NCBI GenBank assembly: GCA_041690635.1
Contig: JAWLGZ010000003.1
Location: 310,001 to 374,000 of the forward strand
Direction of reading: 5' to 3'
DNA from: JAWLGZ01 sp041690635
Lineage (GTDB): Bacteria > Pseudomonadota > Gammaproteobacteria > Thiohalomonadales > Thiohalomonadaceae
DNA length: 64,000 nt
In this document: piece after piece, positions 57,844 through 64,000 of the stretch
Layout: the number at the start of each line of letters is the position of its first letter
Numbering within the stretch: the first letter of the stretch is position 1
Program-made: the position numbers and the translations under genes
Notes under the pieces: model-generated
What the model saw: only the letters and a program-made list of their open reading frames with translations
What the model was told of the DNA's origin: nothing
Database searches by the model: none

Positions 57844-58983
57844 TCAGCGTGCGGCCAGCCGACACCAGAGTTCCGGATTGATCGGCCGCCCCTTGTGGCG
57901 GATCTCGAAATAGAGGCCATTACGCTCCTGGCCGCCACTGTCGCCCACGGTGGCGACCACCTCGCCCGCCTCGACCCAGTCGCCCACCTCCTTGTAGAGC
58001 GCCTGGCTGTAGCCGTACAGGCTCATGTAACCGTCGCCGTGATCGATGATGGTCATCAGACCATAGCCGCGCAGCCAGTCGGCAAAGGCGACCCGCCCAC
58101 GCGCCACGGCGCGCACCGGCTGCCCCTCACCGCCGCCGATCACCACCCCCTGCCAGTTGACCCCGGCCGGGCGCGGTGTGTTGTACCGGGTCAGCAGCGG
58201 GCCGCGGGTCGGCCAGTGAAGCTGGCCGCGCAGGCGGCCGAAGGGGTTGTCCTTGATCGGCAGGTTCTCCAGCGCCTGCGCCAGCGCCGCGATAAGGCGC
58301 TCCAATTCCTTTTCGTCCTTTTCCAGATGGGCAAGTTCCGTACCCTTGCCCTGCAGCTCGACCCTGACCCGCTCCAGCACCCGTTTCCGCTCGTGGCGGA
58401 GCTTCTCCAGCGTCTCCCGCTCCGCCACCCGGCGGCTGCGCAATACCTCCAGCCGCGCCGCCTCGGCGCTCACCGCCCGCTGCACCTCGGCCAGTTCGGC
58501 CAGTGTCCGGCCGAGGAGATCGATCCGCTCGCCGCGCTCCCGATTCAGATAGCCGTAGTAGGCCATCACACGGCCGAAGCGGGCCGGATCCTCCTGGTTG
58601 AGCAGCATCTTCACGTAATGCTGCCGACCCATCATGTAGGCGGTGCGCAACTGCTGCGCAAGGGCGCTTCGCTGCGCCTTGAGATCGGCCACCAGCCGAT
58701 CACGCTCCCGTTGAAGGCTGGCCAGCTTGCGGGTCTGTTCGGCCAGCTCCTGCTCGACCTGGCGGACCGCCGTGGCCGACTGGCCGACGCGCCGCTCCAC
58801 CCCGGCCAGCTCCTCCTGCAGGGTGTCGCGCTGCCCGCGGATGCGGCCAAGCTCCTGTTTCAGTACCCCGATCCGCGCACGCAGCCGGTCGAGCTCGGCC
58901 TCCTTCTGCTGCCGCTGGTCGGCGGCCGGGGTGCTGGCGGCTAGCAGCCCTCCCGCCAGCAGCAAAGCCCGGGCGAGCCGCAA
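57844..58983 (-). CDS. envC: Murein hydrolase activator EnvC (degenerate LytM)
   Basis: The 379-residue product has a short signal peptide, a long coiled coil (about 22-240) and a C-terminal LytM domain (GVVIGGGEGQPVRAVARGRVAFADWLRGYGLMTIIDHGDGYMSLYG...LYFEIRHKGRPINPELW). The LytM metal ligands are lost (GEG for the HxxxD stretch; YFEIR for HxH), as in E. coli EnvC, so it activates amidases rather than cutting murein. The start is a rare TTG at 58983, two bases after the gpmI stop (TGA-AG-TTG), with GGAGG 14 bases upstream. Confidence 0.92.
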   Translation of the reverse strand: MRLARALLLAGGLLAASTPAADQRQQKEAELDRLRARIGVLKQELGRIRGQRDTLQEELAGVERRVGQSATAVRQVEQELAEQTRKLASLQRERDRLVADLKAQRSALAQQLRTAYMMGRQHYVKMLLNQEDPARFGRVMAYYGYLNRERGERIDLLGRTLAELAEVQRAVSAEAARLEVLRSRRVAERETLEKLRHERKRVLERVRVELQGKGTELAHLEKDEKELERLIAALAQALENLPIKDNPFGRLRGQLHWPTRGPLLTRYNTPRPAGVNWQGVVIGGGEGQPVRAVARGRVAFADWLRGYGLMTIIDHGDGYMSLYGYSQALYKEVGDWVEAGEVVATVGDSGGQERNGLYFEIRHKGRPINPELWCRLAAR

Positions 58984-58985
58984 CT

Positions 58986-60554
58986 TCAGGAGCCACCCTC
59001 CCCGTCGAACGCCTCGATCAGGCTGTGCCCGGTCATCTCGGTCGGCGACTCCAGCCCTGCCAGATGCAGCAGGGTGGGAGCCACGTCGGCCAGGGTGCCG
59101 CCGCCGGCCAACTGCGCATCACGCCCCACATAGACCAGCGGCACCGGATTGCTGGTGTGGGCCGTGTGGGGCTGGCCGGTGTCGAGACCGCGCATCTGTT
59201 CGGCATTGCCGTGGTCGGCGGTGATCAGCAACTCGCCGCCCACTGCCTCGATCGCCTCTACCAGTCGGCCGAGACAACTGTCGAGGGCCTCGATGGCCTT
59301 CACCGTCGCCTCAAAGTTTCCGGTGTGGCCGACCATGTCCGGATTGGCGAAGTTGCAGATGACGAAATCGTAGTTGCCGCCCTGGAACGCCTCGATGAGC
59401 CGATCTGTAACCTCCAGGGCACTCATCTCGGGTTTGAGGTCGTAGGTGGCCACCTGCGGCGAGGATACCAGGACCCGATCCTCCCACTCGAACGGGGTTT
59501 CCACGCCGCCGTTGAAGAAGAAAGTGACGTGGGCGTACTTCTCGGTTTCGGCAATGCGCAGTTGGTGGAACCCGAGGCTGGAGACGTATTCACCGAAGGT
59601 GTTGCGAATCCGCTCCGGCGGGAAAGCAACCTCGATGTCGAAGTCGTGGCTGTATTCGGTGAGGCTGACAAACCGGCCGAGCTGCGGGGTTACCGCGCGC
59701 TCGAAGCAGTCGAACTCGGGCTCGATGAAGGGGCGGGTGATCTGCCGCGCCCGGTCGGAGCGGTAGTTCATGAAGACAATGACGTCGCCGTCGCGCACGC
59801 AGGCGGGCGAATCACCGCCGGCGGCGATCACGGTCGGCTTGACGAACTCATCGCTCTCACCGCGGGCGTAGGCCGCCTCCAGCGCCTCCTGCGTGGTGGC
59901 AAAGCGGTAGTCGGCGCGGCAACCGGTAATGAGGTCGTAGGCGGCCTGGATGCGCGGCCAGCGATGGTCACGGTCCATGGCGTAGTAGCGGCCGACCAGC
60001 GAGGCGATACGGCCGTGGCCGAGTTCCGCAAACTTTTCGTCCATCAGCCGCAGGGAGTCCGCCGCGCTTCTCGGCGGCGTGTCGCGTCCGTCGAGAAAGG
60101 CGTGGACATAGACCTGGCTGCAGCCGCGCCCGACCGCCAGCTCAGCCATGGCATGGATATGCTCTTCGTGGCTGTGCACGCCGCCCGGAGAGAGCAGGCC
60201 GATGATGTGGACCGCCTTGCCCTGTTCATTGGCAAAATCGACCGCGTCGGTCAGGGTCTGATTGGTAAAGAACGAGCCGGTCTTTATCGCCCGGCTGACG
60301 CGGGTGAACTCCTGATAGACCACGCGCCCCGCACCCAGATTGAGATGACCCACCTCCGAGTTGCCCATCTGGCCGGCGGGCAGCCCCACCTCGGCACCGG
60401 AGGTACGGATCAGGGTGTGCGGACGCTCCGCCCACAGGCGGTCCCACACCGGCGTGCGCGCGGAGAGGATGGCATTGTGGTCGGTCATGTCCGAGAAACC
60501 CCAGCCGTCGAGGACGATCAGGGCGATGGGATGGGGTTTGTTGCTTGGCGGCAT
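58986..60554 (-). CDS. gpmI: Cofactor-independent phosphoglycerate mutase GpmI
   Basis: The 522-residue enzyme interconverts 3- and 2-phosphoglycerate using two Mn ions. VLDGWGFSD opens the alkaline phosphatase fold; the phosphoserine is Ser66 in GQMGNSEVGHLNLGAGR; HAFLDGRDTPPRSA, RYYAMDRD and the C-terminal ITADHGNAEQM carry further ligands. ATG 60554 gives the standard length; the region upstream is not GpmI-like. It is the first gene of the gpmI-envC-ctpA-yibQ-DJ-1 operon. Confidence 0.97.
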   Translation of the reverse strand: MPPSNKPHPIALIVLDGWGFSDMTDHNAILSARTPVWDRLWAERPHTLIRTSGAEVGLPAGQMGNSEVGHLNLGAGRVVYQEFTRVSRAIKTGSFFTNQTLTDAVDFANEQGKAVHIIGLLSPGGVHSHEEHIHAMAELAVGRGCSQVYVHAFLDGRDTPPRSAADSLRLMDEKFAELGHGRIASLVGRYYAMDRDHRWPRIQAAYDLITGCRADYRFATTQEALEAAYARGESDEFVKPTVIAAGGDSPACVRDGDVIVFMNYRSDRARQITRPFIEPEFDCFERAVTPQLGRFVSLTEYSHDFDIEVAFPPERIRNTFGEYVSSLGFHQLRIAETEKYAHVTFFFNGGVETPFEWEDRVLVSSPQVATYDLKPEMSALEVTDRLIEAFQGGNYDFVICNFANPDMVGHTGNFEATVKAIEALDSCLGRLVEAIEAVGGELLITADHGNAEQMRGLDTGQPHTAHTSNPVPLVYVGRDAQLAGGGTLADVAPTLLHLAGLESPTEMTGHSLIEAFDGEGGS

Positions 60555-60688
60555 ACGGGTAGGTCGTCGTGTGGCGCTGGCGTCACGGCTCTGTGGTATT
60601 GGACCAAGTCTAACCAGTACGGGGTGGCCAGACCATTGCCCGTCCACTCCGAGATACGCTGGCCCATTACCGTATTAGAATAGGGCTC

Positions 60689-60717
60689 TTCTCAAATGGA
60701 GGTTTATTGTATATGGT
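60689..60717 (+). promoter_or_regulatory. Possible promoter of the arsR-DUF2892 operon
   Basis: TTCTCA (60689-60694) and TATGGT (60712-60717) are 17 bases apart. An imperfect palindrome TATTAGAATA (60672-60681) lies just upstream and could be an operator of the ArsR protein. Both are weak matches. Confidence 0.3.
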
Positions 60718-60787
60718 TTCAGGGTTGAAAGGCAGCGTGCTGCCCCCTCCCAGCCACCGGACAGCCGGCCCGGAGATCCAAGAACCA

Positions 60788-61108
60788 ATGAACGACTATA
60801 CAGAGGAAGTAAGCCTGATCTCCCGCGACGAGGATATCGAGCGGGCATCGCGATCACTCAAGGCGATGTCGCACCCCCTGCGGCTCAAGATCCTGTGCAC
60901 CCTTGGCCAGCAGGAGGTCAGCGTACAGGACATTGTCGAGCGCGTGGGCACGTCGCAAAGCAATATCTCCCAGCACCTGGCAATCCTGCGCGACAAGGGA
61001 ATCCTGTCGGCACGTAAAGACGCCAACCGGGTCTACTATCGGGTGGAGGATTCGCGCACCCTGCGGCTCATCAGTATGATGCGCGACGTCTTCTGTACGA
61101 TGGCCTGA
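60788..61108 (+). CDS. ArsR-family repressor, predicted persulfide sensor (SqrR/BigR-like)
   Basis: The 106-residue winged-helix protein has the ArsR core SHPLRLKILCTLGQQEVSVQDIVERVGTSQSNISQHLAILRDKGILSARKDANRVYYRVED. The metal motif ELCVCDL of ArsR is absent. Instead there are two cysteines, C37 in helix 2 (KILC) and C103 in the last helix (VFC), 66 residues apart, as in the sulfide sensors SqrR and BigR. The next genes are DUF2892 and rhodanese, the partners of such sensors. ATG 60788 has GGAG 11 bases upstream. Confidence 0.85.
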   Translation: MNDYTEEVSLISRDEDIERASRSLKAMSHPLRLKILCTLGQQEVSVQDIVERVGTSQSNISQHLAILRDKGILSARKDANRVYYRVEDSRTLRLISMMRDVFCTMA

Positions 61109-61172
61109 ACCGTTCCGCCGGGCCGCCCGGCGGCACCGGCCGCCCAAACAAAATCTACCAGCGGAGAGCACT

Positions 61173-61382
61173 ATGACCGTCGAACGTATTGTCCGTATCG
61201 TGGCGGGCACCTTCATCCTGTTGACCCTTGGTCTGGGTGTCGAGGGGAGCCCGATCTTCCACAATCCCAACTGGCTGTGGTTCACCGCCTTTGTCGGTGC
61301 CAACCTGCTGCAGAGCGGTTTTACCCGGTTCTGCCCGCTGGACACCATCCTGAAGAAGCTGGGCGTCCCCTCCGCCGCCTGA
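61173..61382 (+). CDS. DUF2892 inner-membrane protein
   Basis: The 69-residue protein has two TM helices and the FTRFCPLDTILKKLG motif of DUF2892, the membrane half of YgaP in E. coli, which is fused to a rhodanese. Such proteins are thought to handle sulfane sulfur or export thiocyanate. It lies 64 bp after the ArsR gene. A hairpin follows before the rhodanese gene. Confidence 0.9.
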   Translation: MTVERIVRIVAGTFILLTLGLGVEGSPIFHNPNWLWFTAFVGANLLQSGFTRFCPLDTILKKLGVPSAA

Positions 61383-61400
61383 TACCCCCCCACCCAACCG

Positions 61401-61430
61401 GCACAGGGGGAGTTCCTCCCCCTGTGCTCT
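61401..61430 (+). terminator. Hairpin after the DUF2892 gene
   Basis: GCACAGGGGGA (61401-61411) pairs with TCCCCCTGTGC (61417-61427), an 11-bp stem with a 5-base loop and a short TCTT tail. It may end or attenuate transcription between DUF2892 and yibN. Confidence 0.65.
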
Positions 61431-61442
61431 TGCAGAGTAGTC

Positions 61443-61889
61443 ATGCAGCAATTCGGCGAGTTCTTTCTTAACCATTGGGACCTGTTCCTGGCCCTCGTGG
61501 TCATCCTGGGCATGCTCTCCTGGCAGATGTTCGGCGGCCGCATTCGCGGCTTCCGGGATGTTGAGCCGTTGGAGGCGGTGCGGTTGATGAACCGTGACGA
61601 GGCGGTACTGGTGGACGTGCGCGAGGAGGCGGAGATGAACGATGGCTTCGTCGCCGGCTCGGTGCACGTACCCCTCAGCAAGTTCGGAGATCAGGTCGGC
61701 GCCCTTGACGAGAGCAGGGGCAAACCAATTATCGTGGGCTGCCGCAGCGGTCACCGCTCCGCCCGAGCGGCGGGGATGCTGCGCAAGCGCGGCTTTGAGC
61801 CCGTCTACAACCTGCGCGGCGGGATGATGGCCTGGCAGGGCGCCAATCTGCCACTCACCAAACCCGGCAAGCGCAAGAAAAAGAAGTAA
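61443..61889 (+). CDS. yibN: Membrane-anchored rhodanese YibN
   Basis: The 148-residue protein has one N-terminal TM helix (about 12-30) and a rhodanese domain with active-site Cys100 in IVGCRSGHRSARAA. It is expected to bind or transfer sulfane sulfur. A lysine-rich tail (PGKRKKKK) follows. It begins the yibN-grxC-secB-gpsA run conserved in E. coli. Confidence 0.93.
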   Translation: MQQFGEFFLNHWDLFLALVVILGMLSWQMFGGRIRGFRDVEPLEAVRLMNRDEAVLVDVREEAEMNDGFVAGSVHVPLSKFGDQVGALDESRGKPIIVGCRSGHRSARAAGMLRKRGFEPVYNLRGGMMAWQGANLPLTKPGKRKKKK

Positions 61890-61900
61890 GGAGTCCGTTC

Positions 61901-62158
61901 ATGCCGAAGGTCGTCGTATACAGTACCGGTAGTTGCCCGTTCTGCATCCGTGCCCGCAACCTCCTTGAGAAGAAGGGGGTGGCCTACACCGAATTCCGCA
62001 TTGATCAGGAGCCTGACCTGCGCCCGGAGATGGAGCAGCGCGCGGGGCGCACCAGCGTCCCGCAGATCTTCATCGACGACTATCACGTCGGCGGCTTCGA
62101 TGATCTCTCCGAACTGGACATCGACGGCGAACTGGACGAGCTGCTGGGGCTCGGCTAG
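61901..62158 (+). CDS. grxC: Glutaredoxin 3 (GrxC)
   Basis: The 85-residue protein has the redox pair C12-PF-C15 (TGSCPFCIRARNLL), TSVPQIFID with cis-proline and GGFDDLSELD for glutathione. It reduces disulfides and glutathione adducts. An 11-bp gap separates it from yibN. Confidence 0.96.
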   Translation: MPKVVVYSTGSCPFCIRARNLLEKKGVAYTEFRIDQEPDLRPEMEQRAGRTSVPQIFIDDYHVGGFDDLSELDIDGELDELLGLG

Positions 62159-62204
62159 CCGTCTGCCGCCCGACACAACACACCTATCTGAGGAACGTAT
62201 CACC

Positions 62205-62672
62205 ATGGCCGAGCAGGAGAATGCCCCCAACCAGCCGCAGTTTGCCATTCAGCGGGTTTACATCAAGGATGTCTCGTTCGAGACGCCCAACGTGCCTGCG
62301 GTGTTCCAGGCGAGCTGGGAACCGAAGGTGGACCTCAACCTTCACACCGGGGCCAACAAGCTTGGCGATGGGGTCTACGAGGTGGTACTGACCGTCACGG
62401 TCACCACCAAGGTGGGTGAGACCACCGCCTACCTCGCCGAAGTGCATCAGGCAGGCATCTTCTCCATTATCGGCTTCGACGAACAGCAGGTCGGTCACAT
62501 GATCGGCGCCTACTGCCCCAACATCCTGTTCCCCTTCGCCCGCGAGGCGGTAGCCGACCTGGTGGTCAAGGGGAGCTTCCCACAGCTCCTGCTGGCACCG
62601 GTCAATTTCGACGCACTCTACGCCGACCACCTTCACAAGCAGCAGGAGGCGGGGGCCGAATCGAATCACTGA
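62205..62672 (+). CDS. secB: Protein-export chaperone SecB
   Basis: The 155-residue tetrameric chaperone keeps precursors unfolded and delivers them to SecA. FAIQRVYIKDVSFETPNVPAVFQ and HMIGAYCPNILFPFAREAVADLVVKGSFPQLLLAPVNFDALY are SecB signatures. AGGA lies 12 bases before ATG 62205. gpsA follows after one base. Confidence 0.97.
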   Translation: MAEQENAPNQPQFAIQRVYIKDVSFETPNVPAVFQASWEPKVDLNLHTGANKLGDGVYEVVLTVTVTTKVGETTAYLAEVHQAGIFSIIGFDEQQVGHMIGAYCPNILFPFAREAVADLVVKGSFPQLLLAPVNFDALYADHLHKQQEAGAESNH

Positions 62673-62673
62673 C

Positions 62674-63687
62674 GTGACCCCGAGCGTCGCCGTCCTCGGT
62701 GCCGGCTCCTGGGGCACCGCGCTCGCCATCCTGATCGCCGGGAATGGCGCAAAGGTTCGGCTCTGGGCGCGAGACCCGGTGCAGGCGGAGCGGATGGTTG
62801 CAGAGCGGCGCAACAGCCGCTATCTGCCGGAGGCGGCATTTCCTCCCGGACTGACCCCGACGGCAAGCCTGGACGAAGCGCTTGAGGGTGCCTCCGATCT
62901 CCTGATTGCCGTACCAAGCCAAGCCTTCCGCGCCACCCTGGAGGCGGTGGCCCCGGGCCTGTGCGACACCCGGATCTCCTGGGCCACCAAGGGGCTGGAA
63001 TCCAACTCCCGCAAGCTGCTGCACCGGGTTTCCGAAGAGGTTCTCGGGGATCGCCCGATCGCGGTGATCTCCGGCCCCACCTTTGCCGGCGAGGTGGCCC
63101 GCGGCCTGCCCACGGCAGTAACCGTTGCCGCAAACGATTCCAACCTGGCGGAACACTTGGCCGAACTGCTGCACGGGCCCGCCTTCCGCGCCTACACCAG
63201 TGACGACGTGGTAGGGGTCGAACTGGGCGGTGCGGTGAAGAATGTCCTCGCCATCGCCGCCGGTATCGCCGACGGACTGGGGTTCGGTGCCAATACCCGC
63301 GCGGCACTCATTACCCGCGGACTGGTCGAACTGACCCGACTGGGCACCGCCCTGGGGGGCCGGCCCGAGACCTTCATGGGGCTGGCAGGACTGGGGGATC
63401 TGGTACTCACCTGCACCGACGATCAATCCCGCAACCGGCGCATTGGCCTGGCCATCGGCCGCGGCGCCACAGTGGATCAGGCCCGCTCCGGTATCGATCA
63501 GGTGGTGGAGGGGGTGCGCGGCGCCGCAGAGGTGGTGCACCTCGCCCGGGACAGCGGTGTCGAGATGCCCATCTGCGAACAGGTCTACCGGGTGCTTTAC
63601 GAGGGGCTGTCGCCGTTGGAGGCAGTGGAGCGGCTGCTCGGCCGGGAACAGAAGGCGGAGAGTCAGGGGCTAGGGGCTAGGGGCTAG
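62674..63687 (+). CDS. gpsA: Glycerol-3-phosphate dehydrogenase GpsA
   Basis: The 337-residue enzyme makes glycerol 3-phosphate from DHAP and NAD(P)H. It has GAGSWGTALA (residues 9-18), the catalytic Lys in VELGGAVKNVLAIAAGIADGLGFGANTRAALITRG, and MGLAGLGDLVLTC. The GTG start is one base after the secB stop. The last six residues (GLGARG) and the stop are encoded by repeat locus 2, so the natural end may have been altered. Confidence 0.96.
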   Translation: MTPSVAVLGAGSWGTALAILIAGNGAKVRLWARDPVQAERMVAERRNSRYLPEAAFPPGLTPTASLDEALEGASDLLIAVPSQAFRATLEAVAPGLCDTRISWATKGLESNSRKLLHRVSEEVLGDRPIAVISGPTFAGEVARGLPTAVTVAANDSNLAEHLAELLHGPAFRAYTSDDVVGVELGGAVKNVLAIAAGIADGLGFGANTRAALITRGLVELTRLGTALGGRPETFMGLAGLGDLVLTCTDDQSRNRRIGLAIGRGATVDQARSGIDQVVEGVRGAAEVVHLARDSGVEMPICEQVYRVLYEGLSPLEAVERLLGREQKAESQGLGARG

Positions 63688-63788
63688 GGGCTAGGGGCTA
63701 CGGGATCTGTGTACCGATCTTTTCGCTTCAATAAGATTGTCGCGGAGCGACTCACTCCCTAGCCCCTAAACCCTAGCCCCCAGCCCCT
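63665..63788. repeat. Heptamer-arm palindromic repeat, locus 2
   Basis: The left arm is five perfect AGGGGCT copies plus one degenerate (63665-63706). The right arm is five degenerate copies in register (ACTCCCT, AGCCCCT, AAACCCT, AGCCCCC, AGCCCCT; 63754-63788). The core holds the hairpin GTCGC-GGA-GCGAC (63739-63751) and GTGAGTCGC on the reverse strand, as in locus 4. It supplies the C-terminal codons and stop of both gpsA and trmL. Confidence 0.9.
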
Positions 63789-64000
63789 GAAAAACTGGTC
63801 TGCCGCCACGCCTCATAGACCACCACGGCCACGGCATTCGACAGGTTGAGGCTGCGATTGCCCGGCAGCATGGGTATGCGCAGGCGCTGCTCGGGCGGAA
63901 GGCGCTCCAGTATCTCGGCTGGCAGCCCGCGGGTTTCCGGTCCGAACATGAAGGCGTCACCGGGCCGGTACGCCGGCTCCGCGTAGCTGCGTTCGCCCCG
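63773..64000 (-). CDS. trmL: tRNA 2'-O-methyltransferase TrmL, C-terminal part (5' end outside window)
   Basis: The last 75 codons of a SPOUT methyltransferase are present: DAFMFGPETRGLP, RIPMLPGNRSLNLSNAVAVVVYEAWRQ, which form the knotted SAM site. TrmL methylates the wobble ribose of tRNA-Leu isoacceptors. The C-terminal SGAGG and stop TAG (63773-63775) lie in repeat locus 2. The frame was read by hand from the minus strand. Confidence 0.92.
   Translation of the reverse strand, partial: RGERSYAEPAYRPGDAFMFGPETRGLPAEILERLPPEQRLRIPMLPGNRSLNLSNAVAVVVYEAWRQTSFSGAGG

Noticed and set aside
59025..60683. 552-codon frame antisense to gpmI
   Set aside because: Shadow of a highly conserved enzyme gene.

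Overview
This is a 64-kb piece of a GC-rich bacterial chromosome. Gene order and protein signatures point to a gammaproteobacterium: argH/algZ-algR/hemCD as in Pseudomonas, gpmI-envC-yibQ beside yibN-grxC-secB-gpsA as in E. coli, and hslVU, ubiE-ubiJ-ubiB, bioBFHCD, tmcA and ubiC. A two-cysteine DsrC, a predicted persulfide-sensing ArsR repressor with a DUF2892/rhodanese pair, and a SoxW-like thioredoxin suggest a sulfur oxidiser of the Chromatiales or a relative. That placement is inference. No rRNA, tRNA, CRISPR array or complete insertion sequence was seen.

Layout. 1-1500: end of ftsX, then rpoH. 1512-5972 (minus): biotin operon bioB-F-H-C-D, without bioA. 6038-9465: comF, ubiC, recG. 9682-16027: an unusual envelope/signalling cluster with a CsgG-family protein facing a minus-strand operon of two exported proteins, a lipoprotein and a CHASE2 adenylate cyclase. 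A 269-bp MITE-like element splits that operon. 16082-18878: ridA, yjdM, an ABM-domain protein and argH. 19152-25549: LytS/LytTR pair (algZ/algR-like), a thioredoxin, and hemC-D-X-Y. 25725-32663: ferredoxin reductase, SDR protein, orphan ParA, dsrC, methyltransferase, small proteins, mtgA, a Vat-type acetyltransferase and a HTH/coiled-coil protein. 32849-43448: MFS carrier, PAS/GAF/GGDEF/EAL protein, metA, a P-loop protein, a DUF2459 lipoprotein, SCO1 and tmcA. 43590-50223: an MlaC-like protein, hslVU, a DUF971 protein and ubiE-J-B. 50382-55061: chemoreceptor and TRAP transporter dctP/dctQM. 55065-60554 (minus): gpmI-envC-ctpA-yibQ-DJ-1. 60788-64000: SqrR-like repressor, DUF2892, yibN, grxC, secB, gpsA and partial trmL.

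Two kinds of non-coding structure stand out. One is the 269-bp terminal-inverted-repeat element, which has a TA duplication and sits in a stop codon. The other is a family of at least four palindromic elements whose arms are tandem 7-mers, at 25555-25722, 46399-46496, 46863-46949 and 63665-63788. They lie against gene 3' ends, and in three cases they supply the last codons and the stop codon. No stretch longer than 300 bases lacks a gene if the small ORF at 29831-30127 is accepted; without it, 29669-30032 is empty.
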